Notes: generated from the sequence alone by a model not told the origin. A stretch of DNA of 64,000 nucleotides from Acetobacter sp. UBA5411 (GCF_002409645.1 NZ_DHNR01000028.1:87952-151951); one strand, 5' to 3'. Counted from the first letter of the stretch, positions 53,394 to 62,116 are shown. Made by a program: numbers and translations.

Positions 53394-53945
53394 ATGTTAT
53401 CACCCGCCGCCATGAGGTCGTCCCTTTCGCCCAGGAACCTGTTCAGAGTGGTTCTGGAAAAAACGACTGCCGGGCTTACTCTCGTTACCCTTCTGGCCAT
53501 GCCGGGACTGTGTCATCCTGCCATCGCGGCATCGCACACGCCGCGACACAAGACGACGACGCGCCCCGCCGACCCGACGGACTTGTCTTCCGGCAGGCTT
53601 GCCCCGGCGACCACAGCCAAGTCACTGGAATCGCAGGAAGGCGCGCCGCCTCCACCGGATGGTTACGTGCCTGTCGAGGACATCGATGAGACCATAGAGT
53701 CGCATTATTCCCTCGATGTCCGCAAAACGCCGCATGGCGAGCCGCTGCCTTCCATTGAAGCCCAGCAGATTCCCAGAGACGCCAATAACGGGGCCACCCA
53801 GTTTGATTTCTTCGGGATGCCCGTGAAATTCATTGCGCCCGTCGGCGCGCCTTACAATGCGCCCTTCACCTATCACACCTATGCCGGACAATCCGGGCGT
53901 GGCGGAGATGCCGTCGGCAGCGCGGGAGCGGCCGGAGAACCTTAA
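53394..53945 (+). CDS. Secreted protein of unknown function upstream of the heptosyltransferase
   Basis: 183 residues from ATG at 53394 (GTG at 53373 also possible). N-terminal hydrophobic core TAGLTLVTLLAMPGLCHPAI with signal-peptide cut near IAA-SH. The mature part is low in recognisable structure: Pro-, Thr- and Gly-rich, with PPPPDGYVP, FDFFGMPVKF and a Gly-rich end. It is about 100 bases ahead of the O-heptosyltransferase and may be a surface protein of the same unit; it shows no beta-helical repeats of an autotransporter. Confidence 0.65.
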   Translation: MLSPAAMRSSLSPRNLFRVVLEKTTAGLTLVTLLAMPGLCHPAIAASHTPRHKTTTRPADPTDLSSGRLAPATTAKSLESQEGAPPPPDGYVPVEDIDETIESHYSLDVRKTPHGEPLPSIEAQQIPRDANNGATQFDFFGMPVKFIAPVGAPYNAPFTYHTYAGQSGRGGDAVGSAGAAGEP

Positions 53946-54047
53946 CGTCAGCAGGGTTTCAGCATGTCATTATCTATTTCTTATAATATTCCCCCTTTAA
54001 CAGCTAAGACGCCTGCATTCTGAAACCCTCTGATTATCAAGAGCCGT

Positions 54048-55385
54048 ATGTCTGCCACAGAAGCCACTCTCTCTGATGCTCCGGTCACGGATGCACCTGT
54101 TCCTCCGGCCAGCGCCTCTTCCGGAGAGGCTTCCAGCACTGGTAGCGGCAATACGGAAAAACCGCCCGAAAAAGGCGCGTTCGTCGGTGCAGCCAAACTT
54201 CCCACGCAGGAAGGGCCGGCAGGGATCCGCTACGATTTTAATGCAGGTTGCCGGGTGGCGTTGCCGGACGGCAAATGGACGATTCGTCTCAAGGATCTCG
54301 ATACAGGAAACATTCTGTTCGAAACGACGACAGGCAGAGCCAACGTCAACAGTTCCAAGCGCTTCTACGTCCGTTTCGGCATCCAGATTCATGATGAGGC
54401 AGGCACTCTCATCCTGTCCCATGACTATGATTGCCGGAACAAGCCTGTCCTGATCCAGCTTCCAGTCGGCACGTTGGGCGATACGCTTGGGTGGTTTCCT
54501 TATGTCGCCCGCTTTGCAGAGGTGCATGGCTGCAAGGTGACCTGCGTGATGGCGGCACCCATCATCCCGCTGTTCAAAAGCGCCTACCCGCACATCACTC
54601 TCGTCACACCGGAAGAGATCGAAAACAGCGAAACGCTCAAGACCTTCTACGCGACCTATACAATCGGTCTGTTTTTCGACGATCAGGCCAATATCTGGCA
54701 GCCGACTGATTTCCGTCTTGTCGGTCTGCACCGGACTGCGGGCTATATTCTCGGGGTCGACCCGACGGAAGAGCCTCCGGTCATTGCGCCGGACGAAGAT
54801 CCTACCCGCCCGATTGAAGAGCCTTATGTCTGCATCGCCGCCCAGAGTAGCTCCCAGTGCAAATACTGGAACAACCCGAGCGGCTGGCTGCAACTCGTCG
54901 CGTATCTGAAAGACTGCGGTTACCGGGTGATCTGCATTGACCAGAAACCTGTGCATGGAACCGGCATTGTCTGGAACCAGATCCCCTATGGCGCGGAAGA
55001 CCAGACGGGTGATCGATCGCTGGCGGAGCGCGTCCGGTGGTTGCGGCACGCCGAGTTCTTCATTGGCCTCTCCAGCGGCTTGTCCTGGCTGGCATGGGCG
55101 GCGCGCTGCAAGGTCGTGATGATTGCCGGATTCACTCATCCCACCAACGAGTTTCACACGCCGTGGCGCATTGTGAACTGGCACGCCTGCAATTCCTGTT
55201 GGAATGATCCGGCACATCGCTTTGACCACAAGGATTTTCTCTGGTGTCCGCGCCATGCCGGAACGCCACGTCAGTTTGAGTGCACGCGCCTGATTACGGC
55301 CGAGCATCTGAAACGGGTCATCAAAACGATTCCGGGCTTCCCTGTGCGCAATCCCGAGGGTGACTCGCCGGATACTTCGGCATGA
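54048..55385 (+). CDS. Autotransporter strand-loop-strand O-heptosyltransferase (TibC-like)
   Basis: 445 residues of the BAHT family that transfers ADP-heptose to Ser of beta-helical autotransporter adhesins in the cytoplasm. A Pro/Ser-rich N-terminus precedes the all-beta region (IRYDFNAGCRVALPDG, WTIRLKDLDTGNILFE), then the GT-B-like core (VLIQLPVGTLGDTLGWFPYV, VCIAAQSSSQCKYWNNPSGW, FIGLSSGLSWLAW). The iron-finger four-Cys motif is complete near the C-terminus: CNSCW, FLWCPRH, FECTR. No adhesin passenger is next to it, so the substrate is elsewhere. Confidence 0.93.
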   Translation: MSATEATLSDAPVTDAPVPPASASSGEASSTGSGNTEKPPEKGAFVGAAKLPTQEGPAGIRYDFNAGCRVALPDGKWTIRLKDLDTGNILFETTTGRANVNSSKRFYVRFGIQIHDEAGTLILSHDYDCRNKPVLIQLPVGTLGDTLGWFPYVARFAEVHGCKVTCVMAAPIIPLFKSAYPHITLVTPEEIENSETLKTFYATYTIGLFFDDQANIWQPTDFRLVGLHRTAGYILGVDPTEEPPVIAPDEDPTRPIEEPYVCIAAQSSSQCKYWNNPSGWLQLVAYLKDCGYRVICIDQKPVHGTGIVWNQIPYGAEDQTGDRSLAERVRWLRHAEFFIGLSSGLSWLAWAARCKVVMIAGFTHPTNEFHTPWRIVNWHACNSCWNDPAHRFDHKDFLWCPRHAGTPRQFECTRLITAEHLKRVIKTIPGFPVRNPEGDSPDTSA

Positions 55386-55548
55386 TTTTCGTACACGCAC
55401 GATAATCCTGTGGAAGAGCTTGAAAAGTGGGGCGCTATTCTGTAAGAGCGCCTTTCCTTCACGCGTCCGGGCCTGTGGGGCATGCCCGGCCGTGCTTTGC
55501 TGTTTTCATCCTTCGGGAGGAAGACAGCCTTACGTCAAGGAGACTGAA

Positions 55549-55752
55549 ATGCCCAAGATGAAGACGAAGTCGTCGGTCAAGAAGCGGTTCAAGATCACCG
55601 CGACTGGCAAAGTGCTCTGCGGTCCTGGCAACAAGCGCCACGGCCTTATCAACCGTTCGCAGAAGATGAAGCGCACCAACCGTGGTCCTCAGACCATGAC
55701 GGAAATGGACGCCAAGACTGTGAAGCAGTGGGCCCCCTACGGGCTGGCTTGA
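55549..55752 (+). CDS. rpmI: 50S ribosomal protein L35
   Basis: 67 residues, full length: MPKMKTKSSVKKRFKITATG, KVLCGPGNKRHGLINRSQK and a C-terminal WAPYGLA. AAGGAG lies before ATG. Followed by rplT 14 bases later, the usual L35-L20 pair. infC, usually upstream, is not here: the heptosyltransferase takes its place. Confidence 0.97.
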   Translation: MPKMKTKSSVKKRFKITATGKVLCGPGNKRHGLINRSQKMKRTNRGPQTMTEMDAKTVKQWAPYGLA

Positions 55753-55766
55753 GGAGCACTTTATAA

Positions 55767-56126
55767 ATGGCACGTGTTAAGCGGGGCGTAACGACGCACG
55801 CCCGTCACAAGAAAGTTCTCAAGCTCTCCAAGGGCTTCCGCGGACGTTCCTCCACGAACTATCGCATTGCGCTTGAGCGTCTCGAAAAGTCGCTTCAGTA
55901 CGCATATCGCGATCGTCGTAACAAGAAGCGCGAATTCCGCGCTCTGTGGATCCAGCGTATCAACGCTGCCGTTCGCGAGCATGGCCTGACCTACAGCCGT
56001 TTCATCAACGGTCTGGACAAGGCTGGCATCGAGATCGACCGTAAGGTTCTGGCAGCCATCGCATTCGATGACGCCGCCACCTTCGGTGAAATCGTGAAGA
56101 AGGCTCAGGCTGCTCTCGCTGCCTGA
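55767..56126 (+). CDS. rplT: 50S ribosomal protein L20
   Basis: 119 residues, essential for early 50S assembly. Basic N-terminus MARVKRGVTTHARHKKVLK, then GRSSTNYRIALERLEKSLQY and the C-terminal globular domain (FAEIVKKAQ-like region, here FGEIVKKAQ). Standard length. A strong terminator follows, then an accessory gene, not pheS. Confidence 0.97.
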   Translation: MARVKRGVTTHARHKKVLKLSKGFRGRSSTNYRIALERLEKSLQYAYRDRRNKKREFRALWIQRINAAVREHGLTYSRFINGLDKAGIEIDRKVLAAIAFDDAATFGEIVKKAQAALAA

Positions 56127-56151
56127 TTGCTGTCCTCACGGACGATGTAAG

Positions 56152-56180
56152 AAAGCCGCCTCTCGAGGTGGCTTTTTTTT
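56152..56180 (+). terminator. Rho-independent terminator after rplT
   Basis: GCCGCCTC pairs with GAGGTGGC with a short loop (one G-T pair), preceded by AAA and followed by eight T. Ends the rpmI-rplT transcript before the accessory region. Confidence 0.9.
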
Positions 56181-56568
56181 ATGGTGAAAACAGATTGTCG
56201 GAACGACAGATTCCGCCTTCAAAACGGACATTCGGTGAACTGATAGTGTTTGCGTTCACACGGTCGTCTTCTCTCCTTGCTGCTTTCTCGCAATTCTGCT
56301 GAAGAACCTGTCGTGGAGTAGGCATACACTTCCCACCACCCACATTGAAAACCAAACCAGATCAATGAGGTCCTTACCGTGAAGGCCCCAGAGCACGCTC
56401 AAGGTCGACCTTGACCAGTATGCTGTTACGGGCCAGCCTATGTAAGGCATCTCGTCGAAGACACGAACGCTCTAAGTGATCGTACGTCTAAGCAGTGGCA
56501 GCAGGATGTGTTCGCTCAGATCGACGTGCTGCTATGCACCATGCCACTTCTATCTTGGATCGTAGGCG
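56181..56568. other. Intergenic stretch before the nuclease gene
   Basis: About 390 bases with lower GC. A 64-residue membrane-like frame on the minus strand (56256-56450) and a 90-residue plus frame that ends inside the next gene's start are visible, but neither has a convincing ribosome site. The stretch may contain remnants of inserted DNA. Confidence 0.45.
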
Positions 56569-57936
56569 ATGGACTACACGCGACTTCGCTCTCTATTGTC
56601 TCCGCTCATCATAGCCTTAAAGGACGTCGGCACGCATCCTACGCTGCCGACGCTTTGCGAGGAATTGGGATTACCCGCGCCTGTCGCTGACGGCACCAAG
56701 CATGATCGTATGGCCTCCAGCATTGAGGCAGTGACCGACACCGATCTGCCTGCAATTGCATGCAAGCTGTTGGGTTTCCGTCCGCCGAACGCTGCAACAC
56801 GCAACCAGATTCAGGATCTTCTCTGGAGCGACAGAGAGGGGCCGTCGATCCCCAAGCGTTATCGGCGTGAGGTTGCTCGGAGACTCAATGGCGAGGAGTT
56901 GTATGGGGATGCTCGCAGGTTCGATGATCTTCTGGATCGGTTGTGGATCTTGGATACCGATGACTGGTTTTACTTAATGAGTGACAAACCCAGTGGGTTG
57001 CGTGCGGACATTCAGCAGCACGTCCACCGAAATCCAATGGACTGGTCATGTGAAATGCTGTTCGACCAATTGGGTGCCTACGACGCTTCCGATCGGCGCT
57101 TTGCGCTATTTCTTGAAGGACTGGCTTCGGCCGATGTGCGGCCCGACGAGCTAGCGCAACGCCACTTCGTAGCGTGTGTTAACGAGCCCCTGCGCGACTG
57201 CGGTGTCGAATTGCGTGAAACTGATTCGGAGGGAGGTTACCCCGTCTTCTCAATGGTTTCGTCACATACGGCAGTCAAAAGTCGCCCGAAGAATCTTATC
57301 TTTGCCTCAGCCGACAAGCCCGATCTACGTTTCCGTGATGCTTTGGATAATGACGTCGAGATCGTCACGAATGCGGATAAGGTGCTCGTCTACGACCGTC
57401 CCATTGGTATTGATGGACTGTGCTGGAGCGATCTGCAGGAGTGGTGGGGTGATACAGAGCAGATCGCTGATGCTGAGCAAGCCAAGCGTTCGCTGTACAA
57501 ACGTCTCAAAAAAAGCCTGCCGAACAACTCTCCGCCGCAGACCTTGTTGTTCGAGGCCTTCTTTGAGGGATTCCACAGCGCCATACCGAACTTACCAGCA
57601 CTGCTACCGGAAGTATGGCTTCACTGGGATCCTCGTACGATCAGGGAGCGAGGGCCGGACGCACTTCTGCGCTTTCGCATGGACTTTCTGTTGCTGCTCC
57701 GGCACGGCGTTCGGGTTGTCATCGAAGTGGACGGAAAGCACCATTACACGGATGGCGTAGGGAATGCCGACGTGCAACGCTATGCACAGATGGTCCAAGG
57801 TGATCGCGAACTCAAACTTGCAGGTTATGAAGTCTTTCGCTTTGGAGCTGCGGAACTACAGGCGCCAGAAGCCAAGGCAAATGTGAAGGCTTTCTTCGAA
57901 GCTTTGTTCAAGCGCTATGGTGTTCCAACGAATTAG
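56569..57936 (+). CDS. AbiJ-like domain plus PD-(D/E)XK nuclease, candidate defence protein
   Basis: 455 residues. The middle (about 115-230) has the pattern of the AbiJ N-terminal type 3 domain: an RLWILDTDDWFY region, ADIQQHVHRNPMDW, LFDQLGAYDASDRRFALFLE, VRPDELAQRHFVACVNEPL. The C-terminal region is a DUF559/VSR-like nuclease: D372 in RMDFLLLL, E386-V-D388-G-K390 (IEVDGKHHY), then DRELKLAGYEVFRFG. This reads as an abortive-infection or restriction-type nuclease. It is alone, after rplT, with lower GC (about 50% in sampled stretches) and different codon use. Function not demonstrated. Confidence 0.7.
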   Translation: MDYTRLRSLLSPLIIALKDVGTHPTLPTLCEELGLPAPVADGTKHDRMASSIEAVTDTDLPAIACKLLGFRPPNAATRNQIQDLLWSDREGPSIPKRYRREVARRLNGEELYGDARRFDDLLDRLWILDTDDWFYLMSDKPSGLRADIQQHVHRNPMDWSCEMLFDQLGAYDASDRRFALFLEGLASADVRPDELAQRHFVACVNEPLRDCGVELRETDSEGGYPVFSMVSSHTAVKSRPKNLIFASADKPDLRFRDALDNDVEIVTNADKVLVYDRPIGIDGLCWSDLQEWWGDTEQIADAEQAKRSLYKRLKKSLPNNSPPQTLLFEAFFEGFHSAIPNLPALLPEVWLHWDPRTIRERGPDALLRFRMDFLLLLRHGVRVVIEVDGKHHYTDGVGNADVQRYAQMVQGDRELKLAGYEVFRFGAAELQAPEAKANVKAFFEALFKRYGVPTN

Positions 57937-58098
57937 CTCCATACTAACCCGGCAATTCTTTGGAAAAAACAGTGCAGAAGCCCCGGAAGTCTAGTTACCT
58001 GTTCAGTAGCCATCCACCATGAGCATCAGTGCTGCGGACGGCTCCTTTCGGTCACCCGTTTCCAATAGCAGACGCTTCAACACACCCGCCCCAGAGCT

Positions 58099-58500
58099 CT
58101 ACCCTGCCGCTGCAGGAATCTCCATCGGGCGATTATCCTCACCCACAGCGACAAACACGAACTTGCCGTGCGTCACTAGCTGCCGCTCATGTGACTGCCT
58201 AACCCGTCGCCATGCCTGCACACCGATCGTCATGGAGGTGCGGCCAACCTTGAGAATGTCCGTATAGACCGACAGTTCATCACCAACCGCCATCGGGGCA
58301 AGGAAGGACACGCCATCAATGGCGACGGTCACGGTCTTTGACCCGGCGGCCCGCATTCCCGCTGCCGAACCTGCCGCCAGATCCATCTGGGACATGACCC
58401 AGCCACCGAAAACATCACCTGCGGCGTTCGTATTGCTCGGCATGGCAATGACACGGATGGTCAGTTCACCCGACGGTTCCTTGATCTCGTTTGACAGCAT
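58099..58500 (-). CDS. Hot-dog acyl-CoA thioesterase
   Basis: 133 residues from ATG at 58500 (GAGGA upstream). Hot-dog fold with PSNTNAAGDVFGGWVMSQMD as the catalytic Asn-Asp/helix signature, FLAPMAVGDELSVYTDILKVG and FVAVGEDNRPM. It belongs to the YciA/BACH type that hydrolyses medium- to long-chain acyl-CoA, setting the free CoA pool. Monocistronic, facing the accessory gene. Confidence 0.9.
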   Translation of the reverse strand: MLSNEIKEPSGELTIRVIAMPSNTNAAGDVFGGWVMSQMDLAAGSAAGMRAAGSKTVTVAIDGVSFLAPMAVGDELSVYTDILKVGRTSMTIGVQAWRRVRQSHERQLVTHGKFVFVAVGEDNRPMEIPAAAG

Positions 58501-58593
58501 GAACGTCCTCACTTCCGTCTAGCGCAGCGCCGATCGAGAATGGGCGAAAAGGATGCCGTCGGCAACTGACGTCCTCGTTCTTTGCGCTCGGTC

Positions 58594-59022
58594 TCAGTGA
58601 CTGTAGAGCGCTTCCGGTGTGACGAGCGGGTCCGAAATCGTTTCCAGACCATTCGGCCCAAACTGCCGGTAGAAACAGCTACGCCGTCCGGTGTGGCAGG
58701 CCACGCCAGTCTGATCGACCAGCAACAGAACAGCATCGCCGTCACAGTCGAGGCGGGCTTCGACCAGCTTCTGCACCTGTCCGGACGTCTCGCCCTTGCG
58801 CCACAGCGACTGACGGCTACGCGACCAGTAGCAGACCTGCCCCGTCAGCAATGTTTCCCGGAGTGCATCCCGGTTCAGCCAGGCGACCATCAGCACTTCG
58901 CCGCTGTCATGCTGCTGAGCGATGCCACAGACCAGACCGTTTGCATCAAAGGCGATGCGTTCCAGTTCACGATCAACAGCCTCAGCCGTTGGACGGACGG
59001 TTTCCTGACGAACGCTTTTCAC
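58594..59022 (-). CDS. hisI: Phosphoribosyl-AMP cyclohydrolase
   Basis: Third step of histidine synthesis. 142 residues from GTG (GGGAGAAG upstream). DCDGDAVLLLVDQTG and CHTGRRSCFYR give the Zn/Mg-binding Asp and Cys residues; WSRSRQSLWRKGETSGQVQK is the substrate loop. Standard length of the single-function form, with no HisE part. The GTG overlaps the ygfZ stop (GTGA), an odd pairing of a histidine gene with a folate-binding protein. Confidence 0.95.
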   Translation of the reverse strand: MKSVRQETVRPTAEAVDRELERIAFDANGLVCGIAQQHDSGEVLMVAWLNRDALRETLLTGQVCYWSRSRQSLWRKGETSGQVQKLVEARLDCDGDAVLLLVDQTGVACHTGRRSCFYRQFGPNGLETISDPLVTPEALYSH

Positions 59023-59891
59023 GATGACGCTTCTCCCACACCAGCAGTCTGGCTGCTTTTCTCTGCTGCAAGCACAGTGGTAAACCATGTTGGCACACGC
59101 GGCACAATCCGATGGTCTTCCGCCTCAAGATGGAGGCTCACCGCCTCGGGCCTGAGAAACGCCAGACCACAGTGATCGTGGCTCGAACGGATCTGCCCCA
59201 CTTCACGGCCATCGGCGGTCACAAGCGTTCCCGGCGCAGGCAGCACGGCTTCGGACGCCACGGGCACCAACCGACGCTTGACCAGCCCGCGATAATGGGT
59301 GCGTGCTGTCAGTTCCTGCCCCATGTAGCAGCCCTTGGTCCAAGAGATGCCGTTGAGCAGATCGAAGTTGGCCTCAAGCAGTAGAGTCTTTTCAGGCTCA
59401 CAATCACGGACACCGTCTGGCAGCCCCAGCACGAGCCGATGCAGATCATACGCCACGGCATCCGCTTTCGCGGCGGCTGATGGTTCCAGCATGAGAAGCC
59501 GCCAACCCGCTTCCGGCAGGCGCGGGTCCGGCACGACAATCGCATTTTCCACAGTCGCGACATCAGGCAGACCACCCCACGCCGCATGCACGACAAGGCG
59601 CGTTTCCTGAATGCTCACATCCGAGCGGAGGCGGAATTTCGACAGGGTTTCGACCAGCATGGCACTCTGCGAGGCGGCGCAGTCGAGAAGGAGGCAGGGC
59701 TCGTCAGGATCAGCGATAATGAAGAAGTCGGCTTTCCAGCGTCCCTGCGGCGTGAGCAGAGCGGCCCAGACCGCTTTTCCTGGTTCCACAGCATCCACAT
59801 CATTGGAAACCAGTCCCTGAAGAAACCTGACGCGGTCCTCACCTCTGACGGCTATCACCGTCCGATCTGTCAGGTGAGCAAAATAAGTCAT
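59019..59891 (-). CDS. ygfZ: Folate-binding Fe-S assembly protein YgfZ (GcvT-like)
   Basis: 290 residues, GcvT fold, tetrahydrofolate-dependent factor for some Fe-S enzymes such as MiaB. The signature KGCYMGQE (K-G-C-Y-x-G-Q-E) is near residue 188; N-terminal VIAVRGEDRVRFLQGLVSND matches the family. Fe-S need links it to rlmN, a radical-SAM enzyme encoded just upstream on the same strand, although 135 bases separate them. Confidence 0.92.
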   Translation of the reverse strand: MTYFAHLTDRTVIAVRGEDRVRFLQGLVSNDVDAVEPGKAVWAALLTPQGRWKADFFIIADPDEPCLLLDCAASQSAMLVETLSKFRLRSDVSIQETRLVVHAAWGGLPDVATVENAIVVPDPRLPEAGWRLLMLEPSAAAKADAVAYDLHRLVLGLPDGVRDCEPEKTLLLEANFDLLNGISWTKGCYMGQELTARTHYRGLVKRRLVPVASEAVLPAPGTLVTADGREVGQIRSSHDHCGLAFLRPEAVSLHLEAEDHRIVPRVPTWFTTVLAAEKSSQTAGVGEASS

Positions 59892-60026
59892 TATCCAATC
59901 TCCCGGAGGTCTGTGACCTCGTCGATCCTGCAGAGGCGTCCGGAAGATTGGTCTTCACCCCACTCCATACAAGTGACAAGTTCTACATTTTCAGGAAAGA
60001 AATCTCACTTTCCGATTAGCGACGTC

Positions 60027-61208
60027 CTATATGCCCTCCCGGACAGGACGACTTCTCTCGCTGGCGGTCTTCAACTGCCCGCAGGCCGCCAGAATATCGC
60101 GCCCACGCGGCGTACGGATTGGAGAGGCAAAACCGGCATCCATGACGATCTGGGCAAACTTCGCCTGCTGTTCGCGCGTGGACGGCTTGTAGTCGCTGCC
60201 GGGCCAGACGTTGAACGGAATCAGGTTCACCTTGGCCGGAATACCGCGAATCAGGCGCACCAGTTCACGGGCGTCTGCCTCGCTGTCATTGATGCCGCGC
60301 AGCATGATGTATTCGAACGTGATCCGCCGTGCGTTGCTCGCCGCAGGATAACGGCGGCAGGCCGCGATCACCTCTTCAATGGGATATTTCCGGTTGAGCG
60401 GCACGATCTCGTCGCGCAGATCATTGCGCACGGCATGCAGCGACACCGCGAGGTTGATACCGAGTTCATCGCCACAGCGGTCCATCAGCGGTACGACGCC
60501 AGACGTGGACAACGTAATACGACGACGGGACAGGCCGATCCCCTCCCCGTCCATGATGATCCGCATGGCCTTGGCCACGTTCTCGTAATTGTAGAGCGGC
60601 TCGCCCATACCCATCAGCACGATGGTGGACAGCAGACGCGGCGTATCGCCTTTCGGGCTGGGCCATTCGTTGTAGGAATCGCGTGCGGCCATAAACTGAC
60701 CGACGATTTCCGCAGCGCCGAGGTTACGCACCAGCTTCTGCGTACCGGTATGACAGAAGGTGCAGGAGAGAGTGCAACCTACCTGCGAGGAAATGCACAC
60801 TGCGCCACGATCCTCGCGGCGATCCGGAATATAGACCGTCTCGGCTTCCTGTCCGTCACGGAAGCGGAACAGGAACTTGCGCGTCTCGTCCTGCGAGGTC
60901 TGCACGACAGCCGGGTCAGGCCGTCCGACGATAAACCGCTCCGCCAGTTTCTGCTGAAGCGGTTTGGCGATGCTGGTCATCTTCGTGAAATCGGTTACGC
61001 CCTGATGATAGATCCAGTGCCAGAGCTGCTTGGTGCGGAACGGCTTCTCGCCAATGGCGACCAGTTCCTCGGTCAGTTCCTCGCGCGACAGCCCGACAAG
61101 ATCGCGACGACCATCGGCAAGCTGGATCGGCGGCGGTGAGAACAGCGCCGACTTCGCGAGAATCCGCTCCCGGTCGGCGGCGTCAAGCGCGAAGTCCGTG
61201 TCGCTCAT
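60027..61208 (-). CDS. rlmN: 23S rRNA/tRNA (adenine-C2)-methyltransferase RlmN
   Basis: Radical-SAM enzyme methylating A2503 of 23S rRNA and A37 of some tRNAs. 393 residues. The [4Fe-4S] motif C-x3-C-x2-C reads CTLSCTFCHTG; the resolving/methyl-carrier Cys is in DILAACGQL near the C-terminus. LVGLSREELTEELVAIGEKP is the N-terminal accessory domain and RITLSTSGVVPLMDRCG follows the barrel. Start at 61208 (MSDTDFAL); a 39-residue upstream extension is unlikely. Confidence 0.96.
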   Translation of the reverse strand: MSDTDFALDAADRERILAKSALFSPPPIQLADGRRDLVGLSREELTEELVAIGEKPFRTKQLWHWIYHQGVTDFTKMTSIAKPLQQKLAERFIVGRPDPAVVQTSQDETRKFLFRFRDGQEAETVYIPDRREDRGAVCISSQVGCTLSCTFCHTGTQKLVRNLGAAEIVGQFMAARDSYNEWPSPKGDTPRLLSTIVLMGMGEPLYNYENVAKAMRIIMDGEGIGLSRRRITLSTSGVVPLMDRCGDELGINLAVSLHAVRNDLRDEIVPLNRKYPIEEVIAACRRYPAASNARRITFEYIMLRGINDSEADARELVRLIRGIPAKVNLIPFNVWPGSDYKPSTREQQAKFAQIVMDAGFASPIRTPRGRDILAACGQLKTASERSRPVREGI

Positions 61209-61382
61209 AACCTTGTATCTTCCTGTTTGATCAAAAAAGAGTCGTAAAGGCGGCCTCCTACCACGGACAGCGGGGAAAATGGAGAAAAATCGGCAGCCGA
61301 TGCGGCTCATCCGAGGATTGCCCACCTGGATGCTCCGCCATTACACAGCACTCTTCTTCACCTTCTCCAGATAGAGACCGAT

Positions 61383-61880
61383 ATGGCCCTGCGTCCGATT
61401 GTGATGTTCCCCGATCAGAGGCTGCGTCTCGTCGCCGACTCCGTCACCTGTTTCGACGAGGCGCTTCGGTCTCTGGCCACGGACCTTCTCGACACCATGC
61501 GCGCTGCGCCCGGAATAGGCATCACGGCTCCCCATATCGGTGTTGCACAGCGTGTTGTCGTGCTGGAGCTTCCGGATGCACCGGGACCGCAAACCTACAT
61601 CAATCCGGAAATTATCGAGGCCTCCAAGGAAACAATCCGTCTGGATGAAGGCAGTATCTCCATGCCGGGCGTCACCGGCACGGTCGAGCGATCAGCCCGC
61701 GTTCGTGTGCGCTATCTGGATCTCGAAGGGATTGAACACGTCGAAGAGGCTGAAGGACTGCGTGCTGCCTGTCATCAGCATGAGATCGACCAGTTGAACG
61801 GCCTGTTCTGGACTCAGCGGCTGTCCCCTTTAAGACGCGGAAAAGTCATGGCCCAGTTCGAGAAACTTCGTCGTCGGTAA
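61383..61880 (+). CDS. Peptide deformylase-like protein, catalytically degenerate
   Basis: 165 residues of the deformylase fold, but key motifs are altered. Motif 1 reads GIGITAPHIG (44-53), with His51 in place of Gln. Motif 2 is EGSIS (89-93), so the metal Cys is Ser91. Motif 3 is QHEIDQLNG, keeping H133-E134 but replacing the second His by Gln137. Two of three metal ligands are gone, so activity is unlikely. It may bind formyl-peptide or ribosome, or be a paralogue with another role; a functional def is expected elsewhere. Confidence 0.82.
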   Translation: MALRPIVMFPDQRLRLVADSVTCFDEALRSLATDLLDTMRAAPGIGITAPHIGVAQRVVVLELPDAPGPQTYINPEIIEASKETIRLDEGSISMPGVTGTVERSARVRVRYLDLEGIEHVEEAEGLRAACHQHEIDQLNGLFWTQRLSPLRRGKVMAQFEKLRRR

Positions 61881-62116
61881 TCTCGATGCCGCTCTCAGCG
61901 ACAAAGGACATCAGTTCCGAGACCATTCGTTACGCCCTTTCCACCTCTGACCTGATAGAGCTGTCAGTCACGGGATGATATTTCCCCGATCCCTCTTATC
62001 AGGTGACACTTCATGCGTTTCAGGCAGTTCCCGACAGGAGACATGTCTTCTGTCAGGCCGTGGACGCACATTTTGAATGCGCGGACGGCAGACGACCTCG
62101 GGCTCTTTTCTCCTTC

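Noticed and set aside
53997..55400. 467-residue open frame opposite the heptosyltransferase
   Set aside because: Long but purely complementary to a gene with clear family motifs; His/Arg-rich composition typical of antisense frames.
55386..55548. Possible L20-binding leader or attenuator upstream of rpmI
   Set aside because: A CCGGGC/GCCCGG hairpin exists, but the infC-linked leader features are missing and the evidence is too thin to call a regulatory RNA.
56256..56450. 64-residue hydrophobic minus-strand frame before the nuclease gene
   Set aside because: Two hydrophobic stretches but no ribosome site or family; could be debris. Kept only in the intergenic note.
61881..62116. 26-residue minus-strand frame resembling the start of a carrier-protein helix
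   Set aside because: Too short, no continuation, likely chance.
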